From Triatoma infestans (taxonomy: Eukaryota; Arthropoda; Insecta; Hemiptera; Reduviidae), in the NCBI GenBank assembly GCA_011037195.1, contig JAAEAF010014515.1, positions 62,001 through 126,000 of the forward strand: a DNA stretch of 64,000 nucleotides, in the 5' to 3' direction. The notes under the pieces were generated by a model that was given only the letters and a program-made list of their open reading frames with translations, did no database searches and had not been told where the DNA came from. Both the position numbers and the translations under genes were made by a program. Position 1 is the stretch's first letter. Every line of letters starts with the position of its first letter. Positions 38,001 to 50,700 of the stretch are shown here, piece by piece.

Positions 38001-41000
38001 TAAGTCTTCTAGATGCTGTCCCGAAGTCATCATTCTGAAATAAATTAAACAAAATGTAATCATCAAAAGTTTTTTTAGCCCATTAAAAAAACTGCTTAAA
38101 AATCATGATATAAAGTTAAGATTCTAACAAAAAATTCAATTTCAGAAATTTTTTCTGCAATAGCCTGCTTCATTTTCAACGACCGATTTCAAAATCAGAT
38201 TAAACATTCGAAATGAAAACGACCATCAATGACCATAAAATGAAGCTGGCTATCCAGAAAAACAAATCTCTGATCATTTCTATTCATACTACCTACCACA
38301 TTCTGTATCAGTTAATATTTGGCAGTGTTCAGTCAGTGTACCTTTTTCTTCTACCTTTATATCAGTCCAACCCTAACCAAAACCCCCTTAGATTCACACA
38401 TTCATAAAGGAAAAGATATTTCTTAATATTTTCAAAATACTATATTTTATTTCCATTAGCCTTCAAGTACCGAGAAAAATCTGTTAAAATCTTATAATTT
38501 GAAGATATTAACATTTTCAAAAATGTCAAAAACAGCAACTATTGAACGTTCTGGACTAATAAATATGGATTATTGGCAACATATCTTGCCTATAACAAAA
38601 AAAAAAATCATACGACAATCCGCCCAACTGTTACGTCATCTGTCACGCCACATGAGACGTTACTCATCTCCCTACCACAAGCTAGGGGAAATCAAGATCA
38701 ATCTACCTAGCTTAACCCCTAAGAGGACCTTGAAGCAAAAATAAAGGAAGCCTAATCAGACTCAAACAGCAGTCTATAATTGAGTCTGGATCAAAAGTCC
38801 TATGCCCACAGTTTTCAAGAAAACATCACCATCACCAACACTCTGCCAGTTCAGTATGTCATTTCTAGTCACGCTACCACTCTCTATATCAGTTCTGTAA
38901 AGTTCTTGAGTATCCTGTTTCTCAGCTAATACATATCAGTATCTAGTCAATGTACTTTTTCCCTTTTACATTTTTCTCTGTCCAATCCCATAACTGTGTT
39001 AAGAACACAGTCTTAGTTAAAAATCTCACATCTTATGTACTGTTAGGTCTACTATAATATCTGTTACTTATTATGAAGGATGGTTAGAGAAATATCTATA
39101 ATGGGGTTGTTGAAGGAGAGAAATAGTCTGGTTTAAATGAATTAACTAAATATGGCTAACATTCTATAATATAATAAGTGACACTGACTCCTTGGACTTC
39201 ACACTTGAAATGATGACTAGAGTGAAAAAGGGGTAATGACACATAGTGTCACTGGCGAATGACTTCAGTGGTATGAACTGCCCTCGTTCTATCTCCCGTC
39301 GCTGTATTTATGTGGTTTCTCCCACTCTAGTCCGAGAGAGTGGTCCTAGCATTTTGTCTCTCTTTCTCTGCTACGAATACTCTCTTTGGATACTATTACA
39401 TATCGCTTTATTATTTTACTCTGATTAATTAATAATATAATAATTACTCTGGTGATCTAATTAACTTCAATAAAAATTTCAATTACAATCCCCAATATTT
39501 GGATTTCTGATGAAGTGGCCATTTTTAATTTTCGCAAATCATTTTTATTTATTAGATCCTAGCTCTGGAGTGGGGGAGGGTGGGGAAGCCTTCCTCAGCC
39601 AACCCCCTTGGCAGAAACCCCATGTACTTCTCTTTATTATGCTCTGAGCCGTTACTTGTACATATTTTTTTGTATCAAAACAAATATTTTTTACATTGTG
39701 CTAGTCAGTGATACCACACTATTTATCAAAACATGATGATGGTGGTGGCTGACACCTAAAACCGGTCGATGGCAAAAAAAAAAAAAAAAAAAATGAAGCA
39801 AGAGCTATCACGGAAAACAATCTCTGATTGTATATAAAAGATATATATACTAAAAAAAAAAGTGAGCACAAAAACTACATAAAGGTGCAATAAATGAATA
39901 AAATTTAATCTCCACAATAATAAACTTTTGTTTTATTAAAAACAACAAAGAAAACACAAACAAAAGGGGAATCGCGGGGAATCCTTTAATATTTTCACAT
40001 ACATATTGCCCGCCATTACAACACCTCTTTTATACAGTTTTTCTAACTGTCTACCACTGGCACGCTCCAAACACCAAACACCCTTTGAACCATTCTATTT
40101 ATAACATTTTTGTATTTCACACGTGTAACCATTGTTTACTTTATCTGAAGCTTCCTCTTATTTTTTTTTTTTTTTTTTTTTGCAGTCACATGAAATTAAT
40201 TTTCCCAAATAATAAATAAAACTAAATTATTTTGTTTTTGTTTGCTAAAATGCAGGGAAATATTCCATGTTACAACATTTGAAACCTCTATTTCAAAAAA
40301 TACAAAACGCCATTTTTAATTTCTCTTACGTTCGTGATAAATATCGAAACTTTACAGGAAGAATACCAACATCGCAACTGACACAACAGTATCTCGAACG
40401 AAAATCTGTCAACCGGAAATGCAATATTATAGTTATTTATTTATTTTCACTTTTTCTCGAAAATGACTCCAACGTTTTTCTAGAAAATTTGCAAATAAAT
40501 AGTTTAGAGGTCTTCAAATTTTTTGAGGGTATAATCTTCCAGCTATCAGGGACCTCCTTAAAATGAATTGTTCCAAACAAAAGGGATAGATCGCAGTATG
40601 GCTTAGTAGACCCAGTTTAAGGAAACCCTTTGGTATCTTTATAGAGAAAGTCGCAAAAAAAAACCTGTTCCGTAAAGTAGCATTTCCGGTGAATTGATTT
40701 TCTTCAAACTTGGAATTTTGGCATCATATTTATTCGTAATTAATTTTATAAACTGATATAGCACTTTACAGGAAAACATAACCCCAACACTCACACAAAA
40801 CTCCGCTCTAAATGAATTTTCCGGAAATATGTTTTAAATAAAAGTTATGAGTAAGCGTGCCCCCAAAATGGCGTTCGCCGAAGTACGGTCACCTGTTTGC
40901 TCCCACTCTTCTATCACAGTAAGAACGAAATCGAGAGTATCGAATTAGCCTTAAATCTTCTCATTACACCTATTGAAACCATTTTAAATAATAAATTCAC

Positions 41001-44000
41001 TTTTTCTTTGCGCTTAAAAACAGTTTCCACATCACCTTGCGGTGGTATGTTGGTCGGTTTTTTATTTGGTGAGCGATCACCAGGATAAATGAGCTTTTAT
41101 TTTTAATAATTATAATTATTCAACAATTTCGAATTTATAGAATTTATTCTTAAATAAATATTATTTAATACATTTAAAATTTCCATCTAATTTTGTTTTT
41201 TAATTTATTAATTCCTTTTTTTCTAGTCCTACTATACCACTTTCAGCTGAAACAAAGCTGTTATTAGTAAAAAAAAAAATCAATGGAACATCATTGAATT
41301 TAAACTTTATAATCTTTTTCTTAAATGTAGCATGAAGTAAAAATATTTGCAACCGAAAAACAATAATTTCTTTCAGTTTTTTTTGTTGTTTTTTTTAAAA
41401 TTCGAAAACTGTAAATCAGAGTAACACATACAATAAATAAACCGATATGTAATTAATCGGAAGTTAAACGTAGCATGTGACTGTTACCTTATTATCAGAT
41501 CCTCTGGTAGAACTGGAGAAAAATAGAAAAAAAATTGAGGCAGAAGAAAGAAAAAAGAGAGAGCCCTAGAACTACTAAGGAAAAAGGAAGAAAAGAGGAA
41601 CTTAAAAAAAGAAAAGCAGAAGAAAAAAATCAGAAAATTAAACCGAAGAAGGCAAGGAGAAAGGAGACGCAACGAGGAGGGAGAGGAATGGATTGCTTCC
41701 GGGAGCAGTATAGATGATATTAGTCTATTCGGAGCTGATTTCGATGAACCGAACCGTACGAATGTTGCCGATGACAATGCGGATGAATCATTCAAGTGTG
41801 AACAAAATAATTTAGAAGAAAATCTCGAACATCCAGATGACAACACATTAGATGGTGAAGAATATACAGTAGGCTTCTTTATTGTAGCTAATTTGCCAGG
41901 GAAAACGAAATACTTCAAGAAGGTATGCAAAATTATTGAAATTAGTGATGAGGAATTCTCTGTGGTGACTTTTGCAGCTTTTAAGAGAACACTGGGTCCC
42001 TAGGCTCTCGCGCATACCCCCTGTATAGAAGCCCCTAACCTAAATGATGATGCCCCTAGCGCAGAACGTGACGCCCTGAAACAATGGAAATGAACTTAAC
42101 CGAGCTAATCCTAACCTATAGGTCCCCTCAGTACTCGATAATCCTGGGGAGACAAAGAACCTAACCTAACCCTATCCAACCTATCTTCCATTCATCCAAT
42201 ACAGTCAAAATTTATTTACACCCTTTCACTCTAAGCTCATGCATTCAACCATACACACTCTTACGCCCCTCAGTACTCAATATTCCTGGGGCGTATGACA
42301 AACCTTACATCTAATCTTACAAACTAGCCTAAAACTAAAGATCATAAGTAACCGCTAGCCTAAAACCCGCATTCATGCAACATTCACGCAATAAATTACT
42401 TCCATTCCAACTTGTAAACTACCTACCCAATCCGCCCCTATTATGCATTCCATTCTCCTTTTAAATGCTTCTTCCGCAAATCGCCTAAAACCTCTGTACG
42501 CGGTACTGTTTTCGAGTAGTAGGGACAGACTATTATTCTCCAAGGTAACCGTGGAACCCAACCTCCTTCTGCAAGCGCTGACGCAAATCAGAAGACAGTG
42601 GGCAATCCAACAACACATGCTCACTCAACTTCTCCTGTCCACACCTATAGCTCCCATCCCCCACCAGACCCATCCTTGCCCATTTACCATTCAACTGTCC
42701 ATGCCCCGTGATCAACCTTAAAACCGCATATGAAAGTTCGTGGAAACTACGCTACACCCCCACTTCACCTCCTGCAAAAACGAGAACGTTGTCCTCCCCT
42801 TGGTAGAATACCTCCACCTTTCATTCCACTCCCGCAATAATAAGATATCCAAATCTCGAAAGGCTACGTCCCTGGCCCAGACCGCTGTGTCTTCTTCGGG
42901 TCGGGCCATATCGTAACTAATATTACTCGTCCGACCCCGCTTTAGAAAATATCTACCCGCGGACCTAACCACTTCCAGATCCAAGTGGAGGCAACCCATC
43001 TGCATCTGCAAGGCCTCAGTCGACACGGTGCGGCTAAACCTTCACATTGGGAGCAGCAACGACGCGGCACACTTTTTTTTTTCCTAGGGTTCTGTACCGC
43101 GACCATTCTGATCTATTGTACCCCCCTCTGGTGCCTAAGATGAGCTAGCTCATCTATAGCACCCTCTCCAGGTTTAGCTCCCTGAGGAATCTCAGGATCC
43201 TGGAAGGTTCTAGGGTAGGTATTTCTTCCTCCCCTATCTGGTAACAGCCCAGACTACTAAATCTTCTTTGAATGACGGCATCACAGTCCGTGAGGAGATG
43301 TATCGGAGTTTCCTCCGCCTCTCCACAGAATCTGCATATGCCGTCACCTACTAGGCCAAGCTTTCTCAGGTGTCCCCTGAGTCTGCAATGCCCCGTAAGG
43401 AATCCCGTAAGAATACGGATCCTATTCTTACTCAGACTGATGAAGGCTTTCGACCTTTCCTGGTTATAATCGCCCAGACAGACCTTGGCCTGCCTCAGTC
43501 CCGGGATGGTGTTCCAGAGACGAGCTCTTTTAACCACCTCCTCCTTCTTGAGCTGCACACTTTTACTTTTGCAGCTTGTAATCTTATTAAAACTGTAGAC
43601 CCACGTGATGAAAAACAAATGGTGAAAATTTCAAAATTCCAAATATTGTCTGAACTGCCAAAGCCTTTAATTTTTGGTGTGAATCAGAGATATCAGTTTC
43701 TTTTACCAGTTGATGTGAATGATTACTAAATTATTATTTATGATTGAAAAATTTAGAAATTTATGTTTTATGTTGTTTCTATATTTTATATATATAAGTA
43801 TATATAATATATTTTGATATTATATTACTTTAGAAAAGTATTGCTATAATAAATCAATGTTTATGACATATTTAAATTGTTTCCTTTATGTCAACTATTG
43901 GTCAATTAATATCAACTACTGGATTGTTGACATCAAGATGTGTCAACTAATGGGGCTTTAATGCACTGGAAAATAATTATTTTTAAATATTTATATGAAC

Positions 44001-47000
44001 TATTTTTTTCTCCTTCAAGGTTTATTTTAGTTTATAAAGGCGCAGTGGATGTTCCAAGTACAAAGAAAATGCACCATTGCCGAATGGCAGCTCATCAGAG
44101 TCAAACTAAAGTTTAACTTCCCTTACAGTGATAATTACTGGTGCCTTTACCCTAAATAAAATAAAATATAAAATTTGAACTTTCTGCGACTTCCAAGTGC
44201 TGAGTTGTGATACAACCCCCTGGTATCATATCTCAACCCCTGGTTGTACTTAAATTAAATACCAAGTTTGGTGATATTTTGAACTATGGATTCAGATTTG
44301 ATATTTTAAACACTCCCGCTGGCCCATAACACACTGACATTTTCTAAAAACAACTTTATCCATGGATGTGTTTTATAAACAGTGGCAATTTATTTTACTT
44401 AAGGCAATAATGATAATTGCATTTATTGTTTATTTTTTTATAAGCCAATTTTCATAACCCTCAAGCTAATTGGAAATGATCGTATTTTTTTTTAAGGAAT
44501 TATCCAACAAAATTTGAAAGTAACACCCAGGGATTAATGATAATAAAATTTGCAAATTTTTTGAAAAATTAAAATTCCATTTTAAACAGATATTAGAACA
44601 AAATCCTAACTTAATAATATTAAAGTTAATTAAACGATATAAATTTCAAATAGAAAAAAAAATGCAATCATAATAAGGGTAAATTTCATTCCAAGTTTGC
44701 TATTAATATTGGCTTAAAGGACCATTTTATTGAACTGCTATCTATATTTATTTTAATTAAATCAGGAAATTTATTTTAATGACTTCTTAATTTTAGTTTT
44801 TATTATCGCATAAAACTATTTTTGATAAATAATTAAAAATAAAAAATTATAGAAATATAATTGAACGTTTTAGCTAGAATGGAAGAGAATTAGATAACAT
44901 TTTTTAGAAAGTTTCAATTCACAAAAAAATCTGGTGTGGAAACAACTTTCTCTTACTCCAGTTCTCAAAATGATAATTGACAAATTTTATAGTTTGCGTA
45001 CCTCATTTAATGAAATTCGTCGAAAACTGAAAAAACTGTTCAGTAAAAGCGCACTTCTGGTTTACTAATTTCCTTGAAACTTGAAATTTCAGCCATCTAT
45101 TTATTTCTAATTAATTTTCTTTGTATGATAGAATTATATAATCATCTATTATAGCACTTTAGAGAAAAACATAACCCCCATCTTTCCTCTAAAAGTTCCC
45201 TTAAATGAATTTTCCCAGAGAAATGTTTTTAATAAAACTTTGTATGTTTAGTTTATATAACAAGTTTCAAGAAAATCGTCGGAGCCATTTTTGAGAAAAT
45301 TGCGAAAAAGTGCAAAAATCATTTAGTAACGTAAACGCACTTCCGATTATCCGAATTTTTCAAACTCGGAATTTCAACAACATATTCAATTCTAATTAAC
45401 ATAATTTAGATGATAGAATTGTCTAATAAACTGAAATAGCAGTTAGAATGAAAACCTAACCCCAACCCTCCCCCATAACTGCCCTTAAATGAATTTTTCC
45501 AGAGAAATGTTTCAAATAAAAGTTGTAGCTCATTGTATGTGTAGTTGATATACGAAGTTTAAAGCAAATTGTCGGAGTCATTTTTGAGAAAAACGCAAAA
45601 AGGTAAAAAAAATAACTAGTAAAGTGGTACTTCCGGTTGAGGAATTTTGACAGGTAACGTACTGTCATATCCCATGGTGATTCCTAAACGGAATATCAAG
45701 TTTCAACTTTCTGCGGTTTTTCGTTTTTGACTGTGCTGTTCACATAGCCACACACACACACACACACATACACATTCACAGACCATTTGCTAAAAACCAC
45801 GTTTTTATACTCAGGAAACCTCAAAACGGATATTTCCGGTGAAAACTCGATATCGAAAATTTGACACGATTACAATACTTCCTCTTACTAAGAGTAAGAG
45901 AAAGTAAAAAAAACTCGGATAATAATTCCATACAAAGGCCGTCCCGACTTTTACAAGGCTTGGCATGAAACCAGATCATGAGGAAAATCAAAGATAAATC
46001 GGAAAACTGTTGTATTATTCTCATAATCCTTTCTTGTTTACAATTTTTAGGAAGTATTGCAACGTACCAATTTTTCGAAATTGAATTTCCCACCGGAATA
46101 CATGTTTTGAGGTCTCCAGAATAAGATAATAGTTATTTATTTATGATGTGAGAAAAATATGTCTTTTACACACCGCAGAGTTTCACCGCATGAGTGCAGC
46201 ACGTAAGAAACTCTCTGTTACAAACTTTGACTGCAGCTAGGCTCGTTCCTAGGTTACACAATACTAGTCTACAAGAAAAACATTAATCTTAAGGCTAAGA
46301 TATCAAAAATAATCAAGTGAATCATTAAAACTAAGCAATAATTTATTAAATAAATTTTCATAAAGTAAACACAACATCATTATCAACTGTTTCAGTTTTC
46401 TAGCTGAGAAAGCAGGTTAGCCAACTTCTAATGACCGACTGTATAATATTATAAATCTTTGTTTAAAACAAATACATAGTTTTAGTTTGGGTTATTTTAA
46501 CAAAATTAGTAACCCTCTCTAAACTTATTATTAATTAATCATATATAAACATAACACCTACATGACATAGATATGGATTTTAAACTATGGTTAATTATCC
46601 TTATAGAATTCATATGAAATATTCACTACCTGTTTACATAGCTTTCAGTTATAGCTAACATTTGCATTGCTTCTTGTTTGCTAATTATGCTGTGAATACA
46701 ATGGATTATATTAGAACTCGAGTCAGCATACTGCTAGTCTAGGATTTAATCATATACAATTCATTTATTTAATTGATATTTAATTCCATTAAAATATTCA
46801 TTTTTTTAATTTAGGTGTAATTTAACTTCCCCATTTTCAGGAATATTTGCTAAATTTTAAGCGCAAACGTCAGTTATTTGAATGGAGCTTCAAATTAAAC
46901 CGCTCAAATTGTTTATATTGAGGAGGTTCAGCAAATAATACAACTTATATTTCTTGATGATGAGTAAGCATCGAACTATCCATTTCAATATTTCTAGTGT

Positions 47001-47064
47001 ATTGTTGAACTGTATAAGCAGCTTTACAACTGGCATAAGAATACCACTCTTATATAAGTTTGTT

Positions 47065-47098
<34 letters not shown>

Positions 47099-50000
47099 AA
47101 CTGAATTCAAAAGAGAGAATAGAAATCACGTGCAGTAGAAGAAGTAATGGAATGGTAGCTGGATGAGGGTGGATAAATGGTGGAATACTAAACACAATTT
47201 ATATTTCAACGATCTACTGAGTAAGGAAAGATGGATAAATTAGGGTAGTAGAGTGACCGAGCGTAGAGTAACATGATAAAGCAGAACTCTTGTTTTTTCT
47301 AGTGGTAGATTATCGAGTGTGGCTAATTAGTTTGTAAATAACTAATTGTTCTCTTTAAAGTTGATTTGGCGACTGATTGATTGGTTGACTGGGATCCTCA
47401 GATTGACGGCTTTTATTCAGTTTCTCCTACGCTTCTAAATGGGAGATAGACTATCGTTGAAGTTCATTAGCCAGTCTATTGTAGTGGGTATGACAGGTGA
47501 AATATTGCCAGGTTGTTGTACGCTTGGAGGCTTAAAGTTGGCGTTTGGCAGTGATTGGTTCCATTACAATACATTAATGTTGTCTGTGACGTCAACTGGA
47601 AATGACCATTTATCCAAAGACTGATGATGTTAGACCATCAAAAAGCCAAAAAAAATTAACTGCAGCAGAGTTTGTAGACAGTGTCCATAATCCCTCAAAG
47701 AAACATCTCTTGAGTTAGAATCCAACCTACCGATTTCTTCCTTGCATTTACCTACCCATACCAAACTTCAACCATTACATACAGTTATATAATGGAAATT
47801 GGACTCTCAGGTGCCCACCGAGCATGGCCAGATAGATGTTCATGATAGTTTCTTTCAAAATTTCCGCCATATTGTCAGAATGATATATTCGGCTGTCGTC
47901 CCGTAGGATAGTTTTCCCTTGAATGTCCGGAAAATGTAAATAATTGGTTTGTAGAAGGATTGCCTATAAAGCCACATTCTATGCGATCTAAAACATATCT
48001 TGTGACTTCATTAGTTTTTAATGTTTGTACCTAGAATATAATCGTCCGTAAAAAGTGTACAATGTATATTCATAGTGAATGTGTGTGTGCGTGGCGGTAT
48101 AAACTAGAGTGTTTGTCTGTAGTTTTGCTAAACCCAACTAGTTTCACACATCAACTATTTCTACAGAATCTCTAAGCATATTGTGTGAATGTCAGAGGTT
48201 TGTTCGTGTTGTTAGGCTAGGATAATCCCAAGAACGCCAAGATGCCTAAAGAAATGGCTAGCCCTCTTCCCTCTACGGGGAATGTAAATGATGTTGTTGG
48301 GATGGTAATTGCTACCAGAGAGAGAGAGAGCGCTGCTGGGTAAACGGCCAGACTCTGTGAGAAATACACTTGTATAGAGCACTTAAAGTTGTACCCTACA
48401 ATTGTACCAGTGGTTAAATACGGTAGAGAGTAATCTAAGATTAGAATGAGCGATCTTCTTACGTCAATTTTCTTTTTGAAACAGATCTGGGAAGGCTGCT
48501 TTTTTAGATTGAGAATTTCTTTCCCTGACACAAGCAAATGAGAACAATATTAGAAGAATGTCCTTACCCTTGTACTGATTTGGAGGCAGTGCACTATATC
48601 CGCCAAAGAAAATAAAATCTGATATACGTAGTAGATAAATTTTCATACGTTTACTTTCTGCAAAACTTTTAATTACAAAATTTTATTTAAATCGTTATGT
48701 TTACTACACTTATATCAAAAAGTGGTGGGGATTCTAGCTGAATGGAAACCTGAATGCGACTTGTAAGGCAGCACCGCCTGTGACAACCTCTTGGCAAAGT
48801 TGGCAATGTTTTTTTAGAATTTTCTCGAAAAATGTTAAAACGATTTTCTTCCCCCCCCCCCCCCAGGCATTATTCCAGAAAAATGTTTTAAATAATAAAT
48901 CTTTTTTTATCAGTGCTGTAATCATTCCAAGTTTCAAGAATATAATGATGGAGCTTTTTCAAAAAAATTCCAAAAACTCGGAAACCTATTTCCGTAACGT
49001 TGCACTTCCGGTCGATCGATATTTATAAAATTTAGAATTCTAGTAATGAATTTAAAATAACTTAGTATTATGTAGACGATAGAAGCCTGTATTATATGCA
49101 AAGTTTAGAGGAGTCGTGGGGGTTGTTGGTCCCCCAGAACTCTCTAAATATAAATTTGAAAAAAAAAGTGATAGGTATTCATGTTGTAAATAGTATAAGA
49201 AATTTATTTAAAAAAAAAAAAAAAAAATCGATATACTCTGTCCGAAAACTGACAGATCGCAAAACTTCCTCTTATGAGAAGAATTTTCCTTTTTTTTTTT
49301 TAACCAAATTCTAATTCTAAAAATTTCAAAGAATTAGAGAACGATAATGATTGAGTAACCTTCGTTGAATTTACAATCGAATCTTATAAACCAATGATCC
49401 TTCAATTTCTTCTTGTTCAGGTTATAAATTAAAATTTAATTATTAATTTAATCATTTATCACATATTAATTAATATTTATCTAGATAATAATTCCTTTGT
49501 GATTATTTGTTTATTTTGTATTGTGAAATAAGCAGAGAAAATCCTAAGAAAGGCGTTGAAGTGTTCTAAAATCCAAGTATAAACAGCTATGGGAGCGATG
49601 GAGTCACGTATGAACAGCATGCTCCGGAAAGTGGTTTTAATTAATAAAGATGCCACTTAAGAGCGTTGAGGCCAAGTTTTATATATAGTTATTTAACTGC
49701 GCTTTAACTACAGCGCAACCTAATTGTTACTTAAATAATTATAATTTATTAATTTGCTTGTTTACCTTAATATAAGTACGTTAACGATTTAACAGATAAA
49801 AATTTATTAATTGGTTAACAATTAATCATTTTTAGGAAAAGGCTATTTATAAAAATATTTCTATGAAATAGCAAATAAATATTATTATATTCCATACCGA
49901 ACGAAAGGTCATTCTTGTTATCTAATAAATTCGTGTTTATGCACTGCTGTGGGAGGAACTATTGTGACCGTATCAAATTCTGAGGTCTCCTTTCTGCGTG

Positions 50001-50652
50001 GGAAAAACAAAAAGTTTTTTTTAGCGAATGATCTACGCATATGTGAACAAAATATCTCGAAAAACCGAAAAAAAGCAAAAATGTTATATAATGGTAGTGT
50101 TATACGTGATGATGAAATGGTAAAATCAATAAGCACACGAACTGGCACTGAACTTACAATTTATATTTGAACGATTTTACTGAGTAAGGATCGAAGAGAA
50201 TTTATTATAGGGTGTAGAATGACCGAACAAAGAGCGAATGATGATTATGGTAGGATGTTTCACCGACACTTGCTTGAAGAGTGATGTGACTAGTTTTACT
50301 CTTGCAGTTAGAAAGTTCTAACGGTGGTGAGCTAGTATGGCTAACTAGCTGGGGGAGCATTTCAAGGTTGATGCGGTAACTGACTGTACTTTTCAGAGTT
50401 GAACTGTACACTTCATTGTGTTTAGTTTTAAATTTCATTTATTTATTTATTTGCAATTTTTATTTATTTTAAGATATTTTATTCATACATATAGATCATA
50501 TATAAAATTCCTTATATTCACGGGACCTTGAAAATGGAAAAAGTAACTCGGACTAGTCCAAAACAAATAAAAAATTCAGTTCAAAAAAGATCGAAGTTTA
50601 TATCGATTATATCGATTACTGTATAAAAAGGAAGGAAGAGGGCAAGAGAGAA

Positions 50653-50700
<48 letters not shown>

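Noticed and set aside
41484..41930. 148-codon Ser/Phe-rich minus-strand frame
   Set aside because: It is the antisense shadow of the Lys/Glu-rich plus-strand relic.
46890..47195. 101-codon frame with Ile/Tyr repeats
   Set aside because: It translates a (TA)n microsatellite.
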